DNA of 64,000 nucleotides from positions 386,501 to 450,500 of the forward strand of contig CAJNDS010002171.1 of the NCBI GenBank assembly GCA_905221605.1, in the 5' to 3' direction. Under the pieces are notes generated by a model that saw nothing but the letters and a program-made list of their open reading frames with translations, was not told the origin of the DNA and ran no database searches. This document shows positions 21,061 through 31,536 of this stretch, one piece after another. The stretch comes from Symbiodinium natans. Its lineage: Eukaryota; Sar; Dinophyceae; Suessiales; Symbiodiniaceae. The position numbers were made by a program, and so were the translations under genes. Each line of letters begins with the position of its first letter. The first letter of the stretch is position 1.

Positions 21061-21654
21061 AACCGTAACCATAATCGTAACCATAGATAGCATAAGGACA
21101 ACTCATAAGCCATAACTGATATCCATATGCATTTTAAAAAATGGCTTAAAAAATGGACGACCTCCAGCTCGGTTGAAAGGTCTATCTTGTGTATAACCTT
21201 GTATGTATGACCTCGTATGTAGCTATCTGGAAACCCTCTGGTAGGGTTTGGGGATTCGGTTTCAAGGCAAACCCTACACCCGAAATCCCTAAACCCTGCA
21301 TTCCATAAACCCTTTAACCCCTACACCCTACTCCTCTCAACCCGAAACCCTAGACCCCTGAACCCTACATTCCCTGAACCCTCTGAGCACTATCAACCCT
21401 CAACCCTAAACCCTAAACCCTAAACCCTAAACCCTAAACCCTAAATCCTAAACCCTAAACCCTCACTCTGAGGTCAGGGTATAGGCCTGGTACTGGGCCC
21501 AGGCCATCAGCTGAGGGCTTCCGGACACACGGAGCCGCGGAGCTCAAAGCAATTCAAGGCTTATGCGTTTAGGGTTTAGGGCTTAGGGTTTAGGGTTTAG
21601 GGTTTAGGGTTTAGGGTTTAGGGTTTAGGGATTGGGTTTAGAGGTTAGGGTTCA

Positions 21655-21780
21655 GGGTTTGGGTTTGGGGTTTGGGTTTGGGGTTTGGGGTTTGGGGCTT
21701 GGGGCTTGGGGCTTGGGGCTTGGGGCTTGGGGCTTGGGGCTTGGGGCTTGGGGCTTGGGGTTTGGGGTTTGGGTGGGTTT
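21655..21780 (+). repeat. GGGGTTT and GGGGCTT variant array
   Basis: About nine consecutive GGGGCTT units are flanked by GGGGTTT units, next to an ordinary TTTAGGG array. The coding frame across it (21632-21892) is a Gly/Leu-Gly repeat artefact. Confidence 0.93.
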
Positions 21781-22156
21781 GGGTTTGGGGGAGAGTTTTC
21801 GGGGTTCGGGTCTAGTTAGGGCTTATGGGTTGGAGTTTGGGGAAGGGTTGGGGTTTGGGGTTGTTGTTTGGGGTGTAACGTTTAGGGTTTGAGGTGTGGG
21901 GGTTCAAGCTTGGTGCTCTGGGGTTGTTCCGGGTTCAGGGAGGGGCTGAAGCGGGAGGCAGACGCTTCAGCCTGATGGCTCAAAACCCTAAACCCTAGAC
22001 CCTAGACCCTAAACCCTAAACCCTAAAACCTAAACCCTAACCCTAAACCCCGAACCCTCAAGCCTCTACAGTCCACCCCTTCCTTCTTGAGCCCAGCGAA
22101 GGCGCATTGGGGGCTTGGGGTTTGGGGCTTCAGGGTTTTCATCTACCTAGCAGTAG

Positions 22157-22305
22157 AGGTTAGGGTTTAGGGTTTAGGGTTTAGGGTTTAGGGTTTAGGG
22201 TTTAGGGTTTAGGGTTTAGGGTTTAGGGTTTAGGGTTTAGGGTTTAGGGTTTAGGGTGTAGGGTTTAAGGTTTAAGGTTTAGGGTTTAGGGTTTAGGGTT
22301 TAGGG
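22157..22305 (+). repeat. interstitial TTTAGGG array (~20 units)
   Basis: Nearly perfect units with one GTGTAGG variant near 22255. Confidence 0.95.
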
Positions 22306-24176
22306 TTCGGCAGCTCCGGGTCGAGCAATCTCTAATAGAGCCGGTGTTTCGATTCTAGAAAAAAACCCAGCCACCCGAGAATCCCAAAAACATTAAAAAA
22401 CATGAAGTTCTTACTTTTTCATCAGTAAGCCCTGTCCCCCAACCTCCTTTGATTCATTCTACTCGTATTCGTTTTCATTCTGCTCGTATGCGTTTCGTTG
22501 TTGACCTCTGTTTTTGGCTTTTCCCCACCCCACCCTCGAACCACTCAAGATGAGCAAGACTAAGAAGGGGCTTGGGTTTAGGGTTTAGGGTTTAGGGTTT
22601 AGAGTTTAGGGTTTAGGGTTTAGGGTTTAGGGTTTAGGTGCTAGTGTTTAGGAAGTTTTGGGGTTTCAGGGATTTAGTGTTTAGGGTGCAGGGCTTAGCG
22701 TTTAGGGTCTCAGGTTCAGGGTTGTCAGGGCTTAGGGCGTTGGGTCTAAGGCTCAGGATTTAGGGTTTAGGGTTTAGGGTTAAGGGTTTAGGGCTTAGGG
22801 CTTAGGATTTAGGGCTTAGGGCTGAGGGTTCGCGGGCTTCAGGGATGGGAATCCACTCCCCGGCTCCCCACTCAAACAAACCCCTGCATCTTCTCCCCTA
22901 AACCCGAAAACCCTAAACCCGAAAACCCTAAACCCGAACAACCTAAACCCTAAATCCTAAACCCTAAAGCCTAAACCCTAAACCCTAAACCCTAAACCTT
23001 AAACCCTGAACCCTGAACCCTGAACCCTAAACCCAGACCCCCGGGGGGGATCCAAAAAGCCGAACCCCCCAAAGAGTGCCCTGGTACCACTGTTGGGTCA
23101 TTCTTCGGAACCCTGCAAGAGATCTACTTTTAGGATCCTCCCACAGAATTCTGGGTCATGCAAAATTCATCGAAGCCCATCATACACGCTGTTCTGGCCG
23201 TTTTTTTCCGAAGTTATGACTCAGTTATGTATGACCTAAACCCTAAACCCTAAACCCTAAACCCTAAACCCTAAACCCAGCTAGACCCTCCTGGATCCCT
23301 TGACTTTTTCGAGAGCCTCTTGAGCCGATGTTCCAAGGGTTGCAACGTCAAGTGGCCTCGAGTTCTGGGTTTAGGGGTTTAGGAGTTTGGGGGTTTGGGG
23401 GTTTAGGGGTTTAGGGTTTAGGGTTTAGGGTTTAGGGTCTAGGGTTCAGCGTGTAAAGTTCAGGGTTTCGTGCTTAAGGCTCAGGAGTCAGGGCTCAGGG
23501 TTCAGGGTGAGGTCGCTTAGAAAATTTCCTAGGACACCGCTTAGCGGACAATACTATACTCCCCTTAGAACCACTAAAAAGAACACCCCTGCGGATTTTT
23601 TATGAAAACAAACTAATCACATAATTCCTGAGCAACGACGCCCGAATTTGATCACTGGTTGGTGAGACTCTCCCTAAGCCCCTAGACCGCGAAGCCTAAA
23701 CCCAAAGCCCGCTCTCACGGGGCCTATTAGGCAGTCCCGGGCCAACTCAGAACGCTGCGGGGCGATTCGCCTGCTCGGCCAAACTAAGCCCTGAACTCAG
23801 GGGACCGGAGCGACCCAAGATATAGGGTTCAGGGTTTAGGGTTTAGGGATTAGGGTTTAGGGTTTAGGGTTACTACGAATAACACCAACGACAAAATAAC
23901 AACAATGACAACAGTCATGCGGTTGTGAACAAGAACAGGCTTTTGCGTTTTTGACCTAAACTTGGGCACGATTGGAACCGCATAAGCGTTTATGGTCCAG
24001 ATGGGGCACGTCGCCAAATCGCGTCTCCCAACCCCAAAAAAGCACCCTTACTTGGGGATACCTATGCCTCGATAGGATCTTGTTCGTCCGGGGTATATGA
24101 TCCCAGTCTTTAGGTTCACCTCATCCTCAAAAGATGCCATAGCAAAGATGGAAACGTAGCAACCAGAGCATGCCTG

Positions 24177-24545
24177 GGTTTAGGGTTTAGGGTTCAGGGT
24201 TCAGGGTTCAGGGTTTAGGGTTTAGGGTTTAGGGTGTAGGGTTTAGGGTTTAGGGTTTAGGGTTTAGGGTTTAGGGTTTAGGGTTTAGGGGAGCTCAGGA
24301 TTTCCGACGCCGAGGATCGGCTCAGACTTCAGGGTCAGGACGAAGCAGATGGGAGGGACATTGAAAACCTCCAAGAACATTCTCAACTCCCAAGTCTCAC
24401 CCAAAAAATCGTCGACTCTTCCTCATACAAAGTTGCGTTGTCCTAGCCCCCAACCCTAATCCCTAAACCCTAAACCCTAAACCCTAAACCCTAAACCCTA
24501 AACCCTAAACCCTAAACCCTAAACCCTAAACCCTAAACCCTGAAC
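24177..24545. repeat. facing TTTAGGG and CCCTAAA arrays
   Basis: TTTAGGG units at 24177-24290 and CCCTAAA units at 24465-24545 face each other across ~170 bases of unique sequence, forming a large inverted repeat of telomere-type DNA. Confidence 0.92.
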
Positions 24546-25562
24546 CCTGCCTCAAGGGCTTGCCAAAGAGCTTTGGGTTTAAAGCCTCGGGCTATGCATC
24601 TTGGTGGGCAGGCTCATGGAACTCACCCGACATTACAAACCCCAGAAGCCCAAACCTCCGACCCTGCCTGTCTGTTTTCCGCGCAGGTCGTCACATGTGA
24701 GAATCTCTGTGGCCTAGCAAACTGGGTGGGTCGCCAATCTGACCTCAAACTCAACCGCCTATTCCAACTAGTGTTTACAGGCTGCAGGGATAAAGCTTCC
24801 CTAAACCCTAAACCCTAAACCCCTAAACCCTTGGGTTTGTGTCTCTGGCTTCGTTTGCTTGGTTTCGTGAGTGGGACGTAGCTCCCCCGACTTCCCGGGT
24901 TCTGCAAGCAGTCTCCGGACAAGCACCCTAAACCCTAAACCCTAAACCCCAAACTCTAAAACCCTAAACCCTAAACCCCAAACCCCAAACAGGAAACAGG
25001 CTTTAGGGACTTCCGACTCCCTTGTCAACTGAAGGTCTATGAGTTCACGGTTTCGCGCTCGTGGTGCGACAACCCACGTCTCTTTCCTCAACACCCCCAA
25101 CGCGACACACCAAACCCTAAAGGGGGGTTTGGGGTTTAGGGTTTAGGGTTAGGGTTTAGGGTTAGGGTTTAGGGTTTAGGGTTTAGGACGCGCGGCCATC
25201 AGAGCTGTGCAGGAGCGGGTTACGAAAGCATCTTGACTGCTTCCGGCTCCACAGAAAGCCAGAATTTGTCACAAGCTCCTTCCACTGGGCTGCCATGCAG
25301 GTAAGCATCGCGGCTGGTACCCAAGAGCCCAATACCCCTTAAGTAAGGAATCTACCTCGAATCGTACTGAGGATCCCTTTATACATTGAGGGTATGTTAA
25401 GGGGTAGAGGGCTCTTTGGATATGAGGCTCCGCACGATTTTTGCGGGGCGCGCCGGGTACCTGCAGGCCACTCCGGTGCAGGAACAGTCTGGCCGGGCGA
25501 CACCGTTGGTCCTGTGCCGTGGGACACGAGCCACGACCCTCAACTTTCAGGTTTCTGCAGCT
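24546..25562. other. unique spacers with short telomere-type blocks
   Basis: Short CCCTAAA blocks at about 24800-24830 and 24928-24990 and a TTTAGGG block at 25130-25190. Frames at 24573-24818 and 25339-25579 have no recognisable domain, and I treat them as chance. Confidence 0.55.
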
Positions 25563-25686
25563 GGGGGTTTAGGGTTTAGGGTTGGGGTTTAGGGTTTAGG
25601 GTTTAGGGTTTAGGGTTTAGGGTTTAGGGTTTAGGGTTTAGGGTTTAGGGTTTAGGGTTTAGGGTTTAGGGTTTAGGGTTTAGGGC
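25563..25686 (+). repeat. interstitial TTTAGGG array (~17 units)
   Basis: Nearly perfect heptamers. Confidence 0.95.
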
Positions 25687-25959
25687 TTTGCATCCCAGTG
25701 TGCTCAGTGCCGGAATCCTCAGGGTTCAGCTCCTGCTTGCTGGGAGCCGTTGGGGTTTCTCAAGGTTTATGCCTTCAAACTTAGGGTTTAGGGTTTAGGG
25801 TTTAGGGTTTAGGGTTTAGGGCTTAGGGCTTAGGGCTTAGGGCTTAGGGTTTCAGGTTTAGGGCTTGGGTTTCGAGGCTTGGGTTTCTCAAGGTTTTGGA
25901 GAAGCTAAACCCTGAAACCTAAGCCCGAAAACCTAAACCCTGGATGTCCAGCTCTCATG

Positions 25960-26105
25960 GTAGGAGTAGTTATCCACCAATTATAGCTGTATTTATAACG
26001 CACTTGTAAGCCCCTTACGTGCCCTAACAGGGTTATAAGTACAGCTGTAAGTACAGTTATACATACAGTTCTAATTGGTTAAGAAGTACCATGAACCTCC
26101 AAGTA
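25960..26105. mobile_element. palindromic MITE-like element (TACTTGGAGG family), left end degenerate
   Basis: The right part ends AAGTACCATGAACCTCCAAG and then TA, as in the other copies, and the interior has the shared TATAGCTGTA and TAAGCCCCTTA blocks. The left terminus has diverged (GGTAGGAGTAGTTATCC). Confidence 0.72.
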
Positions 26106-28441
26106 TGGCCGAGTGTTAAAGCTGAGGGCTTCGGGTTTAGGGCCGGCACTGGTGTCACACGTTGGGCTGCTGGGTTTAGGGTTTAGGGCTCAGGGTGAAG
26201 GGTTTAGGGAGGCTTACGGGGTTCAGGGTGAAGGGTCTAGGGTTTCGGAGTTTTTAGGGTTTAGGAGAATTCGGGGTTTAGGGTTTAGGAGAATTTCGGG
26301 GTTTAGGGTTTAGGGTTTAGGGTTTAGGGCCTAGGGGGCTTATCTAGGTTGTTTTGGGAGACCCCTAAACCCTAAACCCTAAACCCTAAACCCTAAACTG
26401 AGTTCTGCAGCCGGTCCCAGAGGCCACGGTGATTTCAGGAGGTTCAAAGGTCCTGTCTTCGAGGCCAGGATGGCTCCACAAACCCTCGTTTTAGGGCTTA
26501 GGGTTTAGGGTTTAGGGTTTAGGGTTTAGGGTTTGGGGTTTGGGGTTTAGGGTTTAGGGTTTAGGGTTCAGGGTTTAGGGTTTAGGGTTATGGCCCCACA
26601 AACCCTCTGAAAAAGATTCCTACGTAAGATCCTCTTAAACCCAATAAGGGGACAAATCATATGAGAGACATCCCGCGCAAGGGCCTGCCTAAAAAAATCC
26701 TTAAAACATCAGCTCGGTCAGTCCATCTGCATGATGGTCCCATTCCGGGGTCGTCTCAGATGTCTACTCTCCCCTTAGAACCAGAAAAACGAAGGCGTTC
26801 GAAACTCTCTTGAGGTTTGCCTAAACAAAAAACACTACGCGAGCATGTTTGGGTTCACGCTTTTTGGGTACTGGACCCGAAGAAGACTTCTTAAGGTACT
26901 CAAAAAAGGGACCAACACTTAGAGAACCGATCGTCTGGATCCCGTAAGGAGGCGACGGGTGGACCTCAACTGCTGATTAGGGGATTCCGGTGTAGGGCCA
27001 AAGGCCCTACACCCTAAACCCTTAATCCCTATAGCCCCTATATAACCTCTATAACCCTATAACCCCTATAACCCCATAATCCCTATAACCCCCATATATG
27101 ACCCCCATAACCCCCAACAACTCTCGGGGGGATTTCAGTGCTTCTAGCAGGGCTTGCGTCCCAGTCGCCCCCCGAGACGGTTCAAACACATACAAAGAAT
27201 TCGGAGAACTTGGAGAGGAAGATTGCCAGCGCTCACGTGCCAGCAATCCCATCCACGCAGGAAAGGAGCACATGGGCATTTCCCAGGAGAGGGGTCCCCC
27301 TGTATAAAATATCCCCGCCAACACAATGATCCCTTACCTAGGAACCCTAAGTATCAAGGGGGGGGATTACGACTCGCGCCGCTATCCCGAAACCCTAAAC
27401 CCTAACCCTAAACCCTAAACCCTAAACCCTAAACCTAAGGATGTACCCCTAAGAGGTTCTTGATGGCCCTTCTATAGGGGATCTTTAAAGCGTCCCCAAA
27501 CCCAAGGGTGCAACCTTAGGGGTTCAAGCTAGCGCCCATCCAAACTAAGGGATTTGGGATCCTTAACCCCAAGCCCTAAACCCTTTCTGTCTCGGACCCC
27601 CCATAGTGCTCAAAGAACCCTCACGTGAATGGCATGGGAGCTGCCCAGGCTGGGGGAAATCAAGCCGATGAACCCTCAACCCTGAACCCCTAACCCCCAA
27701 ACCCTGGACCCTAAACCCCAAACCCTAAACCCGAAACCCTAAACCCCAAAACATGAACCCGAGACCCTAGATCCTGGGCTCAGGCCGCTTTCGAGGTTTC
27801 AAGTTTCGATCCTGAACCGGTTAACCTGCTGGCTCTTGCAGGAAGGAATTAGGGTTTAGGGTTTAGGGTTTAGGGTTTCTCTATAAAAGGGTTCTGTAGG
27901 GGGAGAGGAGGCACCGAATTCCCTCATTCCGTACTAAGAACCAGTAAGGAAAAAGTTTCGCACCAAAGCGCTTCGGGTGGGGGTGAAGGCTTCTGTCAGT
28001 TCTAGGGTCTGGGGTTTAGGGTTTAGGGTTTAGGGTTTAGGGTTTCGGGTTTAGGGTTTAGGTAGTGGTTGCCACATGATGCGACATCTTCGACACCACA
28101 GACTGATCCTCTCAAGGGGCTCAAGGAGGGACCCTTAGAAGGGACCTTGGGGGTTATTTGGGGGGCTACTTAGGTTTTTGGGTTTAGGGTTTCGGGTTTA
28201 GGGGTCAGGGCTACTTAGGTTTTTAGGGATTGTGTAAGGTATATGCAGGGGTTATTGAGGGGAAGAAGACTCAGGGGTCCCTCCTTATACCCCTTAATCC
28301 TCCAGCCCTATAATCCCTGAACCCCAAATCCTAAACCCTAAACCCTAAACCCCAAACCCTAAACCCCAAACCCCAGATTCCTAAAAGCATCCTTGGCAGC
28401 TTAACGCGCTACCTTAAAGCCCGTAGACGAGGGTCACAAGA
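26106..28441. other. telomere-type arrays and unique spacers up to the YR element
   Basis: TTTAGGG blocks lie at about 26165-26190, 26275-26330, 26500-26590, 27848-27880 and 28015-28065. CCCTAAA blocks lie at 26360-26395, 27385-27430, 27700-27760 and 28325-28375. A CCTATAACC-type block sits at 27030-27110. Frames near 27050-27400 have no recognisable motif. Confidence 0.6.
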
Positions 28442-29052
28442 CAGAAGCTCGGACTTCTCTTTGGCTCTGCGCACCGAAGCGGTGTCCACTTGCAAAGACG
28501 AAGCTGGCCAGGTATTCTCGTCTGGCACTGGATAAGAGCATCCCTGGTACGAAAGCATGTACAAGAGGAAGCTTTGCAAAAGAAAAGATCACCCATGCAG
28601 CTTAAGCTGGGCGGGCTGGGAGGGTTTGCTTGAGCAGCATCACCGCGATACATCACTCGCTTCTAAGAAGCAGAAGCTCGGACTTCTCTTTGGCTCTGCG
28701 CACCGAAGCGGTGTCCACTTGCAAAGACGAAGCTGGCCAGGTATTCTCGTCTGGCACTGGATAAGAGCATCCCTGGTACGAAAGCATGTACAAGAGGAAG
28801 CTTTGCAAAAGAAAAGATCACCCATGCAGCTTAAGCTGGGCGGGCTGGGAGGGTTTGCTTGAGCAGCATCACCGCGATACATCACTCGCTTCTAAGAAGC
28901 AGAAGCTCGGACTTCTCTTTGGCTCTGCGCACCGAAGCGGTGTCCACTTGCAAAGACGAAGCTGGCCAGGTATTCTCGTCTGGCACTGGATAAGAGCATC
29001 CCTGGTACGAAAGCATGTACAAGAGGAAGCTTTGCAACAGAAAAGATCACCC
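28442..29052 (+). repeat. 229-bp tandem repeat (B-A-B-A-B) at the 3' end of the YR element
   Basis: Repeat starts are at 28442, 28671 and 28900, an exact 229-bp period; the third unit stops at 29052. Units are nearly identical (one A/C difference near 29037). Within each full unit the last ~49 bases (28623-28671 and 28852-28900) are the A sequence also found alone at 36350-36398. Open frames repeated across the units are by-products of the tandem structure. Confidence 0.93.
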
Positions 29053-29100
29053 GTATCTCCCAGTCCACCCCAGTGTACTCACCATTGCAAGTGGCAAGGC

Positions 29101-30003
29101 TCAAACTGACATGAGGTTGTACCACACCGATGTGGGCACACGTCCCTTTGTCCATGCCTCGGCCTTCTGCAGCAGCGCGGGGAAGCAAGCGGCTGTAGCC
29201 ATGATCAACTGTCTGGTGGGTAGAGGCAGGTTCGGGAAGAAAGTCGCAGCGACAATCTCCTGTAAGTATATCTCCATGACCTTGTGGCTAATCCATCTCC
29301 CACGTCTACGCACAAGCTCGGCGTCTTCCGTCAGCTGCAGGGCGTAAGTTGCCCCGCCCGGCCGAAAGGAACCGAGGTCTAAGGGCCTCGAAACAGTTCT
29401 GGCTGTCGGGATGTGCAGTCTTTCAAGAATTGCATCGAGTCGTCGTCGTAGGGTCTGCGTTGAAAAAGGCCACAAGTGAGCTTGAGGAGGAAGAGATGAG
29501 AAAGCCAGGTCAACGAGCTTGACGAGGTCTGTCATCTCGAGCTTGGCAGCCTGATGTCTCGCTGCCCTAAACCTGGTCTTTGGCTCCTTTATCTTTAAGA
29601 GGATGTAGCGCTGCGACCACAAAACGTCGCGCGGCAAGACAAGGTCGCTTCTGACGGCACCGGCAGCCTCCCCTATCCTCAACAGAGCACCCCAGCTTAA
29701 AGCAAAGATGCCCGCTTCCGTCCTCCAGCCCCAAAGCAAGCAGACTGCAAGGACAGCGATCAAGATCACAGCTGGCATAGCAACATGGTGGGTGTGTGGC
29801 TCAACCGACATCCAACCAAAGGCTACGTCCCAGGCGCCCTGCATCTGGCGCCGTATGGCCGGACGGGCGGCCGAAACAGCATTTATGGATTCGGAGTAGT
29901 GCCAGTATGGCCGACCCCCATCAAAGAGTTCTCGCCCCATATGCAGCAAGCCATTTTGAGACATCCTCAGCCGGAGCTCTGCAGAAAGTCTCCCAGTCAG
30001 CAC
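29101..30003 (-). CDS. tyrosine recombinase of YR retrotransposon
   Basis: 300 codons. The N-terminal ~100 residues are helical (core-binding-like). The catalytic domain starts near residue 105 with WGALLRIGEAAGAVRSDLVL, giving the first catalytic Arg. SFRPGGATYALQLTED supplies the second Arg region and RRRGRWISHKVMEIYLQEI the terminal block with candidate nucleophile Tyr. It should integrate the element cDNA by site-specific strand exchange. The frame overlaps the RNase H ORF by 83 bases in another register, and the core-binding part appears to begin in that upstream ORF (WETFCRAPAEDVSKWL), so the polyprotein was probably once continuous. Family assignment is firm; activity is unknown. Confidence 0.87.
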   Translation of the reverse strand: MLTGRLSAELRLRMSQNGLLHMGRELFDGGRPYWHYSESINAVSAARPAIRRQMQGAWDVAFGWMSVEPHTHHVAMPAVILIAVLAVCLLWGWRTEAGIFALSWGALLRIGEAAGAVRSDLVLPRDVLWSQRYILLKIKEPKTRFRAARHQAAKLEMTDLVKLVDLAFSSLPPQAHLWPFSTQTLRRRLDAILERLHIPTARTVSRPLDLGSFRPGGATYALQLTEDAELVRRRGRWISHKVMEIYLQEIVAATFFPNLPLPTRQLIMATAACFPALLQKAEAWTKGRVPTSVWYNLMSV

Positions 30004-31536
30004 CTTTTTCTTCGATCCAAGCTTTCAAGAGAGCAAGGAGCGCACTGCGGTTCTGCCTGGCCCTTTCAAGGACGGGCCTGCCTTCGGGAAGGACCTGTGC
30101 GACCCTGGCTGCCTGCCTGTCCCGGTCCTTGGAATTTCTCGGCGCGACAGGGCCCTCCCCAGGATAGCCCTTCGAGGCATCGAAAAACTTTCCCGGCCCA
30201 TGCGAGGCGTCACTGACGTGGGTATCAGGAGGACTAGGGGCAACCTTAGGGGGGAAGAGGATCCTAAAGGGCTGGCCCAGAACTCTAAGAAGATCAACCC
30301 CCTGCGCTTTGGAGAACCTAAACGAGAGAAGCAGAGCGAGGCGCAGCCAGCCGGAGGAGGCTGAAGAAAGCTTGCAGCAGCCTGTCAGCCTGAAGACCTC
30401 TTCACGTGGACAAAGCGCGAGGACCGAGCAATCCGCAGGGGCTCGCACAGGTCGGTCCCTCGTAGGGTCATCTGCTGTGTTGAGGCGAGTGGGGGCGTGG
30501 TGCAGCCCAGGGAAGATGCCGGCAGCGATAGTGACGGCCCCTATTTTGAGAAGTACCGGGCGAAGCAACTTAGAGCTCGACCGCCCTTTCGCGATGGCTC
30601 CTCTGGCCACAGAAGAGTCCAGGAGCAAGTTGAGTTTGCAATCTCCCCCAAGCCTGGCAACTTTCTCAAAGACACGCAGAGCAGCGGTTGTCTCGAGCAC
30701 ATTTATGTGGGCCCGGAGGCCCCAGGCCCAGCAGGAAACAGTGCGCCATTGGCCTGAAATCAGGACATCGTTGACAGCAACAGACTCAAGGCCAACCTTA
30801 CGAGGCTGTTCAGGGGGAGGTTTGTCGAGGATGGCCCTGGCTAAAACCCTAGCGAAGGCAGAAGCAACTCTAGGATGGTAGACGGCGCTGCAGCGCGTGT
30901 ACTGACCCTGAATCTTAGTGTGCTGATGGTTTCCTGGGCACTTTCTGTGAATGAGACCTAGGTCAACCCCGAACGCTAGGAGGGCAAATTCCTTGCGGTG
31001 ACGGCAGCCGTACGCGCAGCTTGCTAGCCAGCTCTCCTGGACCCCAGCGAAAGAAAGCAACCAACGCCAAACAGGAAGCCAGCGCATCCTTGAAGAACGC
31101 GGTTGTTCGAGAAGAGCCGGAACAGCATGCCTAACCGCGATACTGAAGAGGAGGAGGCAGTTCAACGCGATGACATTGCCGCTAAGTGTCTTTTTCTCAG
31201 CACGGTCAAAACCCAACGGGCAACTGTAGCTGCGAACGGCTGGCCAATCTGCAGGGGAGAAAGAGGCGCAAGGGGGCTCCAGCATAACCGACTTGAGCCT
31301 GCCCTCAGCGATCAAGAAAGCGACCCATTCAACAACATGCCTAGATGACAGGTCGAAGTGCGGAGACCTTGACAGGTCGATGACAGGCCCCGGTCGGAAA
31401 CCTCGCCGCCGCAGGGCCTTTGAAACCTCACCAGTACCTCCACAGATCTCCAAGAAGTCGTAGCAGCAAGCGAGCGGCTTCTCAACATAGGCGACAGGAC
31501 ATTCGGGACTGAGAACGTCGGGAGCTTGTCTATCTT
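29921..31536 (-). CDS. C5-methyltransferase-like domain plus RNase H C-terminal half (YR element)
   Basis: The first Met-like codon is at 31453, but similarity and an open frame extend upstream to about 31536, overlapping the RT ORF end. FLEICGGTGEVSKALRRRGF matches SAM-binding motif I of cytosine-5 methyltransferases, VMLEPPCASFSPA motif IV with catalytic Cys (about residue 62), and LLEQPRSS may replace the ENV motif. A CAYGCRHRK block follows. From about residue 245 the second half of RNase H appears: HINVLE (Glu), LLLDSSVARGAIAKGRSSS (Asp) and LNTADDPTRD (Asp). The first RNase H strand lies in the RT ORF, so the methyltransferase is embedded in RNase H. Likely function is DNA methylation by or of the element; retrotransposon-encoded DNMTs have been described in dinoflagellates. 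The target base is inference. Confidence 0.82.

Larger units (their letters stand above)
21061..24176. other. telomere-type arrays with unique spacers, no gene assigned
   Basis: CCCTAAA arrays lie at about 21400-21467, 21985-22060, 22895-23035 and 23232-23278. TTTAGGG arrays lie at 21566-21630, 22157-22305, 22570-22645, 22755-22830 and 23375-23440. A GGGGTTT/GGGGCTT block lies at 21655-21780. Spacers (for example 22310-22560, 23040-23230, 23520-23820, 23880-24170) show no motif or long frame. Confidence 0.65.

Noticed and set aside
20702-21113. Minus-strand hydrophobic ORFs resembling membrane proteins
   Set aside because: They arise from the AAT/AAC microsatellite, as shown by tracts of only Leu, Ile, Val, Tyr and Cys.
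21632-21892. Gly-rich ORF
   Set aside because: It is a direct translation of GGGGTTT/GGGGCTT repeats.
22310-22362. tRNA-like TTTCGATTCTAG sequence
   Set aside because: No cloverleaf can be drawn around it.
28442-29052. CRISPR-like regular repeats
   Set aside because: Units are 229-bp tandem copies without unique spacers and correspond to the split direct repeats of the YR element; the genome is eukaryotic.
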